A DNA stretch of 41,645 nucleotides from Halodesulfovibrio sp. Its GTDB lineage: Bacteria; Desulfobacterota; Desulfovibrionia; Desulfovibrionales; Desulfovibrionaceae. Below, piece after piece: positions 24,226 to 31,716 of this stretch. The notes below the pieces were generated by a model that saw nothing but the letters and a program-made list of their open reading frames with translations, did not search any database and was not told where the DNA came from. The position numbers and the translations under genes were made by a program. The DNA is taken from contig NZ_JADMLB010000008.1 in NCBI RefSeq assembly GCF_015482765.1, positions 1 through 41,645 on the forward strand, in the 5' to 3' direction. How positions within the stretch are numbered: position 1 is the first letter of the stretch; the number at the start of each line of letters is the position of its first letter.

Positions 24226-25437
24226 ATGTATAGAGTGGCTATTACTGGTGTTGGCATTATTTCTTGTCTTGGCAACGACAGAGAAACTGTTGCGTCAGCG
24301 TTATATGATGGGCGTTCTGGAATTATATCAGACCCAGAGCGAATTGAATTAGGATTTGCAAGCCCGCTTACTGGTGTTATCAATTTTTCTCCAAAAAAGT
24401 ATCTTACGCGCAAACAACGTAAAACCATGCCCGATTTTGCTGTGCAAGCCTACGCAGCAGTGGCTGATGCGTTGGAGCATGCCAATCTTACATTGGACGA
24501 GTTGCAAAATGATATGACTGGACTTGTGTTCGGCTGCGACTCAAGTGGCTTAACTGCTGTGGAACAAGTTGATCTGCTTCGAGAGCGTGGTGAGACCTGT
24601 CTTATCGGCAGCGGGCATGTGTTCCGTGCGATGACTTCCACCGTGACACTGAACTTGAACTCCATTTTGGGGACGCAAGGTGCTTGTTGGACTATCAGTT
24701 CTGCGTGTGCCAGTGGCGGCAATGCCGTGGGGCAGGCTGCTGACCTTATTGCCCTCGGACGTCAGGAACGTGTTATTTGTGGGGCCGCGCAAGAGCTTAA
24801 CTGGCAGTCTGTGTGCAGTTTTGATGGACTTGGGGCTTTTGCCACAAATGATGATCCTGCCAAAGCGTCTCGTCCTTTTGACTCACAACGTAACGGGCTT
24901 GTTCCAAGCGGTGGTGCAGCCGCAATTGTTTTGGAACGGTTCGACCTTGCGGTTGAGCGTGGCGCACATATTTTAGGCGAAGTCTGCGGGTATGGATTTT
25001 CTTCAGACGGCGAAGCTCTTTCTGTACCTAGCTCAACGGGGTTATCTCGCGCTATGTCCATGGCACTCCGTAATGCGGATGTTCAACCTTCAGACGTTGA
25101 CTATATCAATGCTCATGCGACTTCTACGCCTCTGGGCGATGCTGCAGAAGGGCAGAATATTTTGCAAGTGTTCGGCGATACAACACCGCCGGTAGCTTCG
25201 CTAAAGTCTATGACAGGACATGAACTCTGGATGACTGGTGCGTCTCAGGTTGTTTATTCCGTGTTGATGGCTGAACGGGAATTTCTTGCTCCAAATATCA
25301 ATTTTAACGAGCCGGATGACGCGATTAAGACGTTAAATGTTCTTCAACAGACCAGAGAAACTCGCGTTCATAATATCTTATGTAATTCTGCTGGATTCGG
25401 CGGTACAAACGCCAGTCTTGTTTTGAGATTTTTCTGA
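24226..25437 (+). CDS. Beta-ketoacyl-ACP synthase 1 (FabF-like)
   Basis: A 403-residue condensing enzyme with an intact catalytic set: Cys161 (SSACASGG), His297 (INAHATSTP) and His332 in LKSMTGH. It should extend an ACP-bound acyl chain by two carbons from malonyl-ACP. Within aryl polyene loci a KS beside the FabG-like gene (ApeR role) is usual. Its end overlaps the start of the FAD oxidoreductase gene by one base. AGGGGGGC lies upstream of the ATG. Three further ketosynthase-fold genes in the operon suggest separate roles or chain stages. Confidence 0.93.
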   Translation: MYRVAITGVGIISCLGNDRETVASALYDGRSGIISDPERIELGFASPLTGVINFSPKKYLTRKQRKTMPDFAVQAYAAVADALEHANLTLDELQNDMTGLVFGCDSSGLTAVEQVDLLRERGETCLIGSGHVFRAMTSTVTLNLNSILGTQGACWTISSACASGGNAVGQAADLIALGRQERVICGAAQELNWQSVCSFDGLGAFATNDDPAKASRPFDSQRNGLVPSGGAAAIVLERFDLAVERGAHILGEVCGYGFSSDGEALSVPSSTGLSRAMSMALRNADVQPSDVDYINAHATSTPLGDAAEGQNILQVFGDTTPPVASLKSMTGHELWMTGASQVVYSVLMAEREFLAPNINFNEPDDAIKTLNVLQQTRETRVHNILCNSAGFGGTNASLVLRFF

Positions 25438-26915
25438 TGCAGTATGATGTAATCATAATCGGTGGCGGGTGTTCCGGTCTGACTGCTGCCATTACCCTTG
25501 CGAAGTTGGGACGACGTGTTGCTGTTGTCGAGAAGGATAAGCGGCTTGCTCCCTTACTGCGTGGATTTAGCAGGCAAGGAGTACATTTTGATACAGGCGT
25601 TCACTATGTCGGTGGACTTGGCTCAGGCGGGGTGCTGGAGTCTTATTTTAGATTCTTAGGCATTGATGATGTTGAACGGAAAGAACTTAGACCTGCTTGT
25701 GCTAATATTTTCAAATTTCTGGACTCATCCCGCGAAATAACTTTTCCGCATGGTGCAGATTCGTTTGTATCTATGCTTATGGAAGAATTTCCTGACGAAG
25801 CGGACGGGATCGTCTCTTTTTGGGAGCGCGTGGAAAAAACCGCAGCGCAGTCTCCTTTTCTGAATTTACAGCACTCACTTGATGAAGATGCGCTAATCCC
25901 TGACTTGGACGTTCCAAGCGTGGCAGATGAAGCCCGTAGGGCGACATCGAACCCGTATCTGCAAGCGGCATTTTCCTTGCATGCATTACTGTATGGTGTT
26001 TCGCCTGAGCAGGCGCGCTTTGACGCACATGCCTACACACTTGCATCGTATGTACATTCCGCACACTCGTTTCCTGGTGGGGGCAAGGTGCTGGCTGATG
26101 CGCTTGAAAAGAGAGCACGTGAGCTGGACTGTGATGTCTTTTGCGGAAAGGGTGTTGAGCGTATTCTGGTGGATGACGGTTGTTTTGCCGGTGTGCAGTT
26201 TGCCAATGGTAAAACTATTCATAGCAGGCAGTGTATCTATACCGGTCATCCGGCTTTGTTGCCAGACCTGTTACCGGAAGGTGCTGTACGTCCCCAATGG
26301 GCAAAGCGGCTGAAACGTTTGGAGGATACAGCTCAGGCAATGGTTCTATTTGCTATTGCTGATCATCCAGTCGAACTTCTTACAGACAGTAACGTCTTTC
26401 TTTGTACTGCTCCTTGTGTAGAAAAATTTTTTGAAGCGGACGAAGGAGTTATTTATCTGGCAGGCGGTGAGCCTTTGCCAGATGGACGACAAGCAATAAC
26501 AGTAGTAACTGCTGCCTCCACTGAAGGTTTTTCCGAATGGCAGGAGACGTCATATGGGAACAGGCCATATGCATATCACAAGGAAAAAGAACGTATTAGC
26601 AAGGCTATTTGGCAAAGGGTTCAAGATGGGTGTCCTGAATTAAGAGATGGTGTGAGTCTTGTTGATGTGGCTACTCCTTTGACAATGCAGCACTGGGTAG
26701 CGAGTCCTACAGGTAGTTTGTATGGCGTACGGCATTGTATTGATCAGATTTCTCCGATGCCTATGACAAAAGTTAAGGGGCTTGGTTTGGCTGGTCAATC
26801 TGTTCTTCTTCCGGGAGTTCTTGGCGCAATGGTTTCTGCCTTTGTAACCTGCGGGTGCTTGGTCGGGATGAAGGAACTGCATAAGGAGTTACGGGCATGT
26901 ATCCGAGAAGAGTAG
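25437..26915 (+). CDS. CrtI/phytoene-desaturase-like FAD oxidoreductase
   Basis: A 492-residue flavoprotein. The N-terminal dinucleotide-binding motif is IIIGGGCSGLTAAITLAKLG, followed by VVEKDKRL. The early segment GVHFDTGVHYVGGLG matches the phytoene desaturase/carotenoid isomerase group. The C-terminal FAD motif lies in the last 80 residues (SLYGVRHCIDQ ... GLGLAGQSVLLPGVLGAMVSA). The family desaturates, saturates or isomerises polyene chains. It is not a normal part of aryl polyene loci. It begins on the last base of KS1 and overlaps KS2 by 19 bases, so it is translated as part of the core module. A role in setting double bonds of the ACP-bound product is inference. Confidence 0.88.
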   Translation: MQYDVIIIGGGCSGLTAAITLAKLGRRVAVVEKDKRLAPLLRGFSRQGVHFDTGVHYVGGLGSGGVLESYFRFLGIDDVERKELRPACANIFKFLDSSREITFPHGADSFVSMLMEEFPDEADGIVSFWERVEKTAAQSPFLNLQHSLDEDALIPDLDVPSVADEARRATSNPYLQAAFSLHALLYGVSPEQARFDAHAYTLASYVHSAHSFPGGGKVLADALEKRARELDCDVFCGKGVERILVDDGCFAGVQFANGKTIHSRQCIYTGHPALLPDLLPEGAVRPQWAKRLKRLEDTAQAMVLFAIADHPVELLTDSNVFLCTAPCVEKFFEADEGVIYLAGGEPLPDGRQAITVVTAASTEGFSEWQETSYGNRPYAYHKEKERISKAIWQRVQDGCPELRDGVSLVDVATPLTMQHWVASPTGSLYGVRHCIDQISPMPMTKVKGLGLAGQSVLLPGVLGAMVSAFVTCGCLVGMKELHKELRACIREE

Positions 26916-28126
26916 TGATTACCGGCATGGGAGCTGTGTCTCCTTTTGGCGCTGGTGTCGAGAGCATGTGGGATGGGCTTGTGGCTGGTAACTCAGCTGT
27001 TGGTGAGTTGCCGTCTGGTACTGAAATTTCTGGGTTGAGTGTTCGTGCTGCAGGTATGGTTCCGCCTGTGAATGTTAAAGTAATTCCCCGTCAGTATCGT
27101 CGTTCAATGTCGCGCATGACGCAGTACGCTGTGCTGGCTGCTCAAGAAGCTTTGGATCAGGCAAACATTCCTGACGCGGTTCTAGCTTCTGGAAGATTAG
27201 GGATTTCTGTTGGTTCTACTATCGGAAGTGCGGATGCTTTAGAAGAGTTTTTTACTGAGTATGTAAAAGAAAATAGTCTGGAAGCAATTCGTTCTACAAC
27301 ATTTTTTAAAGTGATGGGGCATACCGTAGCTGCCAACCTCGCCCAAGTGCTAGGTGTTACTGGACGTGTAGAAGCTCCTTCCGCAGCTTGTGCTTCTGGA
27401 TGTCAGGCAATCGGACTTGCCTATGAGAGCGTTGCATATGGCAGGCAGGATGTCATGCTGTGTGGTGGAGCTGATGAGTTCAGTCCGCTTACTGCTGCTA
27501 CTTTTGGTCTGATGAATGCTGCTTCATCCAATGACGCAACCTCTCCAGATGCCTCATCTCGCCCGTTTGACAGTAGTCGTGATGGAATTGTTTGTGCTGA
27601 GGGAGCAGGTTTGCTTGTTGTTGAAAGCCTAGAACACGCACAAGCCCGTGGTGCGACGATTTTTGCCGAGATTGTAGGCTTCGCTTCTAACAGTTCTCCA
27701 AGCAGCATAGCTAATCCAGACGCGAACTCCATTAAAACATGTATTGAACTTGCGTTGAAAGACGCTTCTGTATCACCTGTAGACGTTGATTATATCAGTG
27801 CTCACGCTACGGGCACCGAGCAGGGGGATATTGCAGAAGCGACTGCCATAGCTGAGATATTTACCTCTATGCCAATGATTAGCAGTCTAAAAGGGCATAT
27901 GGGCCATACAATGGCAGCCAGTGGGGCACTTGAAAGCATTGCATCTGTGTTGATGATAACCAATGACATAATTGTTCCTACCCGCAACCTCACTGAGGTT
28001 GATCCCCGGTGCGGAGCCGTGAATTTGCCTGTTGTAAATCATAATCAGGCGGTTAGCACCGTCGTTAAAAACAGTTTTGCCCTCGGGGGCATTAATTCTG
28101 TACTAGTTATAAGGAATGCTACATGA
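26897..28126 (+). CDS. Beta-ketoacyl-ACP synthase 2 (FabF-like)
   Basis: A 409-residue condensing enzyme with Cys165 (PSAACASGCQ), His303 (SAHATGTEQG) and Lys332/His337 (LKGHMGHT). All catalytic residues are present. The start is well supported: AAGGAG lies eight bases before the ATG, inside the previous gene. It overlaps the following ACP gene by four bases, so KS2 and ACP1 are likely a matched pair. It differs clearly from KS1 and KS3, so the operon does not hold recent duplicates. Confidence 0.93.
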   Translation: MYPRRVVITGMGAVSPFGAGVESMWDGLVAGNSAVGELPSGTEISGLSVRAAGMVPPVNVKVIPRQYRRSMSRMTQYAVLAAQEALDQANIPDAVLASGRLGISVGSTIGSADALEEFFTEYVKENSLEAIRSTTFFKVMGHTVAANLAQVLGVTGRVEAPSAACASGCQAIGLAYESVAYGRQDVMLCGGADEFSPLTAATFGLMNAASSNDATSPDASSRPFDSSRDGIVCAEGAGLLVVESLEHAQARGATIFAEIVGFASNSSPSSIANPDANSIKTCIELALKDASVSPVDVDYISAHATGTEQGDIAEATAIAEIFTSMPMISSLKGHMGHTMAASGALESIASVLMITNDIIVPTRNLTEVDPRCGAVNLPVVNHNQAVSTVVKNSFALGGINSVLVIRNAT

Positions 28127-28380
28127 CCGAGAAGGAAGTAATAGAGATTGCGAATGTCGCGCTCGCAGAAGAGTTTGAACTTGAAATGGAACAGATGGTC
28201 CCTGAAGCTCGTTTTAACGATGATCTGGGTTTAGACAGTCTTGATGCTGTTGATATGGTTGTTGTTTTGGAGCAGGCGTTTGGATTTAAGTTGCGTGATA
28301 ATCAGGCTCTGAGAGAAATTCGCACTCTTGATGATTTGCATAAATATATTTTGCGGAAGAAAAGCGAGCTTGAAGGTTAG
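28123..28380 (+). CDS. Acyl carrier protein 1
   Basis: An 85-residue ACP. The phosphopantetheine site is Ser39 in DLGLDSLDAVDMV. Four-helix length and acidity are normal for type II ACPs. It carries the growing chain between the ketosynthases, reductase and dehydratases of this operon. It is coupled to KS2 by a four-base overlap and followed 12 bases later by the acyltransferase. No phosphopantetheinyl transferase is in the window. Confidence 0.95.
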   Translation: MTEKEVIEIANVALAEEFELEMEQMVPEARFNDDLGLDSLDAVDMVVVLEQAFGFKLRDNQALREIRTLDDLHKYILRKKSELEG

Positions 28381-28392
28381 TCTGGTTTTGGT

Positions 28393-29133
28393 ATGCGCTT
28401 GTCTCTTCTGCTTATGAACTTGATTCAGTACCCGTTGTTGATAGGGTGGACTGTTTTTTGTGTGCTTCTGGCTTTTCCTCTGTTTCATCTATGGAGATTG
28501 GTAACTGGATGGGAGCTGGATAGGGTTGCGCGCATGTTCATCTGGTTTTACGGCAGAGTCTGGATGGAGTTCTTGAGACCTTTTGGACGGGTTCGTAAAG
28601 AGGGCTTGCAAAAGGAACGTGTACCGACACCTTGTGTTTTTGTGGCTAATCATTTGTCATTTTTTGATGTGTATTGCATGGGGACACTGCCTGTAACAAA
28701 CTTTTCTATTGTTGTTCGGGCATGGCCGTTTAAGATGTGGTTTTACGCTCCTTTTATGCGGGCAGCCAAGTATTTGAACAGTGAACAGCTTGATCAGGAA
28801 GAGTTTATGGCACAATGCCGTGACGTCTTTGACAGGGGAGGGAGTGTTCTCTTTTTCCCTGAAGGACATAGAAGCCGTGACGGAGAGCTGGGCAGGTTTT
28901 ATTCAGGGGCCTTTAAGGTGGCTCTAGACAATGATGTTCCTGTTGTTCCGCTTGCCATATCCGGTACGGATAAATTGTTGCCTAGAGGGCAATGGGTAAT
29001 GCGGCCGGCAGAGGTCGTGGTTGAAGGTTTGGAACCGGTCTATCCTCGTCAGTTTATGCATGAAGATGTGCCCCATCTTGCTATGCGCAAATATGTTAAG
29101 CAGGCCATAGCTGCTGCCCGCAAACGACGGTAG
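28393..29133 (+). CDS. Lysophospholipid-type acyltransferase (PlsC family)
   Basis: A 246-residue membrane-bound acyltransferase. The N-terminus has a membrane helix (about 8-33). The catalytic HX4D motif is NHLSFFD at 86-92, and the substrate motif FPEGHRSRDG is at 155-164. It probably moves the finished acyl chain from ACP onto a lysolipid or glycolipid in the inner membrane. The same family occurs in aryl polyene loci (ApeB-like role). It sits 12 bases after the ACP gene. The acceptor is unknown. Confidence 0.9.
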   Translation: MRLSLLLMNLIQYPLLIGWTVFCVLLAFPLFHLWRLVTGWELDRVARMFIWFYGRVWMEFLRPFGRVRKEGLQKERVPTPCVFVANHLSFFDVYCMGTLPVTNFSIVVRAWPFKMWFYAPFMRAAKYLNSEQLDQEEFMAQCRDVFDRGGSVLFFPEGHRSRDGELGRFYSGAFKVALDNDVPVVPLAISGTDKLLPRGQWVMRPAEVVVEGLEPVYPRQFMHEDVPHLAMRKYVKQAIAAARKRR

Positions 29134-29171
29134 CTATCTTTTATGAATCTTGTGTTACCCAAGGGGTTGTT

Positions 29172-29573
29172 ATGAAACGCGTTTTCTCTTTTCTTGTTGT
29201 TATGATGTTCGTTATTGCTTCTGTTGGTTGTTCTAAGACTATGATGAGTTACCATGATCAGTCTTTTCAGGCAGCTGATGGTTCGCTTACGCTGAAGCAG
29301 GTAGAAAAAGCAATTGTGACTGCCGGTGCAAAGCGTGGTTGGGTAATGAAAAAGAAACATAATGGGCTTATGATTGGTACACTGAATGTACGTAATCATA
29401 TGGTTCAGGTTAATGTGAAATATAACACTGAAGCTTTCTCTATTACGTATCTCAACAGTGTGAATATGAATTATAACGCGCAGCGTAAGACTATTCATCG
29501 CAGTTATAACACTTGGATCATGAACCTCCGAAATGATATTCAGGCAACAATTCCGTTGGCTGTTATGGAGTAA
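29172..29573 (+). CDS. Small lipoprotein
   Basis: A 133-residue protein with a lipoprotein signal (lipobox VIASVGC, Cys20), so it is anchored in the inner or outer membrane on the periplasmic side. The mature part has the pattern of a small alpha/beta domain (LKQVEKAIVTAGAKRGWVM, then strands HNGLMIGTLNV and MVQVNVKYN). It recalls the small lipoproteins found in aryl polyene clusters, but I give no name. AAGGGG lies upstream of the ATG. It sits between the acyltransferase and the radical SAM gene. Confidence 0.8.
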   Translation: MKRVFSFLVVMMFVIASVGCSKTMMSYHDQSFQAADGSLTLKQVEKAIVTAGAKRGWVMKKKHNGLMIGTLNVRNHMVQVNVKYNTEAFSITYLNSVNMNYNAQRKTIHRSYNTWIMNLRNDIQATIPLAVME

Positions 29574-29576
29574 ATC

Positions 29577-30662
29577 TTGAGTATGCCAGACCGCCCTTGG
29601 GGATCTAATTTCAGCCAAGAAGACATAGATTCTGCCAGAAAAGAGAATCGCATCCTTTCTCTTGAGCTCGAGCTTAGTCGCGAATGCGACTTGAATTGCA
29701 TTTACTGTTACGCTGAGTCCGGTTCTGCCAGAGAGGATGAACTTTCATTGGATGAAATTTATTCTGTGTTGGATGAAGCCGCAGACCTTGGTGTGCGTCG
29801 TGTGATTGTGCTCGGGGGAGGTGAACCTCTTGTATATACTCATACGCTGGACATTATGAGATCAATTGCTGCTAAAGGTATAGGAATCGATCTTTTTACC
29901 AACGGTACGCAAGTTACTGCTGATATGGCACGTGAGTTTCTTTCGTTGGGGGTCGCGCCTGTTGTGAAGATGAACAGCATGCGTCCTGATGTTCAGGAGA
30001 GGTTAGCCGGTAAAAAAGGATCTTATGTCGATATTCGACGCGGTCTGGATTTATTGATGGAAGCTGGATACCCCACTTCGGAAATTCCTTTGGGGGTTCA
30101 GTCTATCATTTGCAAGCAGAACATTGATGAACTGCCGGACATGTGGGTCTGGCTTCGAGATCGGAATATTATTCCTTATTTCGAGATGATCACCTTGCAA
30201 GGTAGGGCACAGAAGCATCCAGAGCTTGCTGTTACCATTCCGGAAACCCAAGCATTGTTTGAAGAGCTGGCCCGCATTGACAGGGAACGATATGACCTGC
30301 ATTGGGAACCGCATCCATCCGTTGTTGGATTGTGCTGTAACAGGCATGCATATTCCTGCACGGTAACGGTTTCCGGCGATATCATTCCGTGTCCTGGTGT
30401 TGATATCTCTGTTGGTAATATCCGAACGCAGCCGCTTGCGGACATTCTGAGTCAGAGCCGAGTGTTGCATGAATTGCGCAACGTTCGGGAACACATCAAA
30501 GGTGAATGTCGTGAGTGCGATCTTGCTCATGAATGTTACGGCTGTCGAGGGATGGCGTATCAAGCAACAGGGGATTATTTAGCTCCGGACCCGCTGTGCT
30601 GGAGGCCTTCCCAGAAAGCTACTGATAAGAAAAAGACAGGTCTTGGAAAGGAGGCTATGTAG
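29577..30662 (+). CDS. Radical SAM protein with SPASM-like C-terminal domain
   Basis: A 361-residue radical SAM enzyme. The cluster motif is C37-DLN-C41-IY-C44, with the GGEP motif at 81-84. The C-terminal region holds eight or nine cysteines (253/254, 261, 272, 311, 314, 320, 323, 341), the SPASM/twitch pattern that binds extra Fe-S clusters. The family generates a 5'-deoxyadenosyl radical; most SPASM members act on peptides, some on carbohydrates or small molecules. No precursor peptide gene is near, so an acyl or sugar substrate is possible. The TTG at 29577 is preferred because GGAG lies six bases upstream; ATG 29583 is the alternative. It overlaps the dehydratase gene by one base. Confidence 0.9.
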   Translation: MSMPDRPWGSNFSQEDIDSARKENRILSLELELSRECDLNCIYCYAESGSAREDELSLDEIYSVLDEAADLGVRRVIVLGGGEPLVYTHTLDIMRSIAAKGIGIDLFTNGTQVTADMAREFLSLGVAPVVKMNSMRPDVQERLAGKKGSYVDIRRGLDLLMEAGYPTSEIPLGVQSIICKQNIDELPDMWVWLRDRNIIPYFEMITLQGRAQKHPELAVTIPETQALFEELARIDRERYDLHWEPHPSVVGLCCNRHAYSCTVTVSGDIIPCPGVDISVGNIRTQPLADILSQSRVLHELRNVREHIKGECRECDLAHECYGCRGMAYQATGDYLAPDPLCWRPSQKATDKKKTGLGKEAM

Positions 30663-31102
30663 TGTCTTCGTTGCCGTTAGATGTTGCAGGTATTTTACCA
30701 CATAAGCCGCCTATGCGCCTTGTAGACCGTCTCGTGCATGTTGAAGATGAGCAGGCAGTCGTTACCGCCCGGCTTGACGAAGATTGCATTCTTGTCGGCA
30801 GAAACGCTGAACTTGATAGTGTTGTATATGCTGAGCTGGTGGCGCAGGCATATGCTGCGTTCAAGGGATATCAATTAGCGCAGGCTAACGAGGATATTAA
30901 AGAAGGATATCTCGTTGGTATTCGCAAAATGAAGGTGCTTGGTAAAGCCGTTGCCGGTGATTCTTTGACTGTGACAGTTACAACAGTAGGATTGCTGCAG
31001 GGATTTGCCGTGGTAGATGGCACCGTTGCTCATGGTGAAAGGCTGATTGCGGAAGTGCGTCTAAAACTTTACGTGCCGGAAGAAGGCGGTCTGGAAGTAT
31101 GA
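30662..31102 (+). CDS. Hotdog-fold 3-hydroxyacyl-ACP dehydratase 1
   Basis: A 146-residue hotdog protein of the FabZ-like ApeP group. The motif ILPHKPPMRLVDRL (about residues 11-24) supplies the catalytic His, and YAELVAQAYAA supplies the acidic partner. It should remove water from 3-hydroxyacyl-ACP to make the trans double bonds of a polyene. The start is GTG, overlapping the preceding stop, with a perfect AGGAGG seven to eight bases upstream. It overlaps the LolA-like gene by four bases. Dehydratase 2 (34891-35280) is a different branch and may be its partner subunit. Confidence 0.87.
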   Translation: MSSLPLDVAGILPHKPPMRLVDRLVHVEDEQAVVTARLDEDCILVGRNAELDSVVYAELVAQAYAAFKGYQLAQANEDIKEGYLVGIRKMKVLGKAVAGDSLTVTVTTVGLLQGFAVVDGTVAHGERLIAEVRLKLYVPEEGGLEV

Positions 31103-31716
31103 TGCGTGTAATTCTGTTGTGTCTTTGCTTGTTGTTCTCCTGTGAGGCACATGCTTATGCAGGTACAGAAGAGTTTTTGGATAAGCTTAAGACGACAATG
31201 GGGAATGTACAGAGCTTGAAATGTCGCTTTGTGCAGCGTAAGACACTGGCTATGTTTGATGACACTCTAGAGTCGCAAGGGGTGTTGTTGTTTCAAAGCC
31301 CAGACCGCCTAAGGTGGGAATATATTTCACCCGTCAAAGCGGGGTTTGTTGTTGCAGGAAAACAGGGACGACGCTGGAATACGCTTGCCGGAACGGATGA
31401 ACCGTTTCGTGTGGCGGATGATGTTGAAATGCGTATTCTGACAGAACAGGTACTAAAATGGACATGTTTTGATCTTGATGCGCTTCGCGAACAGTATGAG
31501 TTTGCTGTAGCAAGTAAAAAACCGCTGAAACTTGTTCTTACCCCGAAGAGCACAGTTGTTCGTCGCTTGTTGAAAGAGTTACGGGTTACCTTATCTCCTG
31601 CAATGAGTGATGTTGCCAAGCTTGAGTTTATCGAAGCTGATGGCGATGTCACAACATATACTTTTTTTGATACGATTATTAATTCTGATATTGACGCCTC
31701 TTTACTGACCCCATGA
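31099..31716 (+). CDS. LolA-like periplasmic lipid carrier
   Basis: A 205-residue protein with a signal peptide (LLCLCLLFSCEAHAYAG) and the LolA-type fold signature LKCRFVQRKTLAMFDDTLESQG followed by LLFQSPDRLRWEYISP. LolA proteins shuttle lipoproteins or lipids across the periplasm. The members in polyene loci are thought to carry the product to the outer membrane. It overlaps the neighbouring genes by four bases on each side, so carrier and exporter are coupled. Confidence 0.9.
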   Translation: MMRVILLCLCLLFSCEAHAYAGTEEFLDKLKTTMGNVQSLKCRFVQRKTLAMFDDTLESQGVLLFQSPDRLRWEYISPVKAGFVVAGKQGRRWNTLAGTDEPFRVADDVEMRILTEQVLKWTCFDLDALREQYEFAVASKKPLKLVLTPKSTVVRRLLKELRVTLSPAMSDVAKLEFIEADGDVTTYTFFDTIINSDIDASLLTP

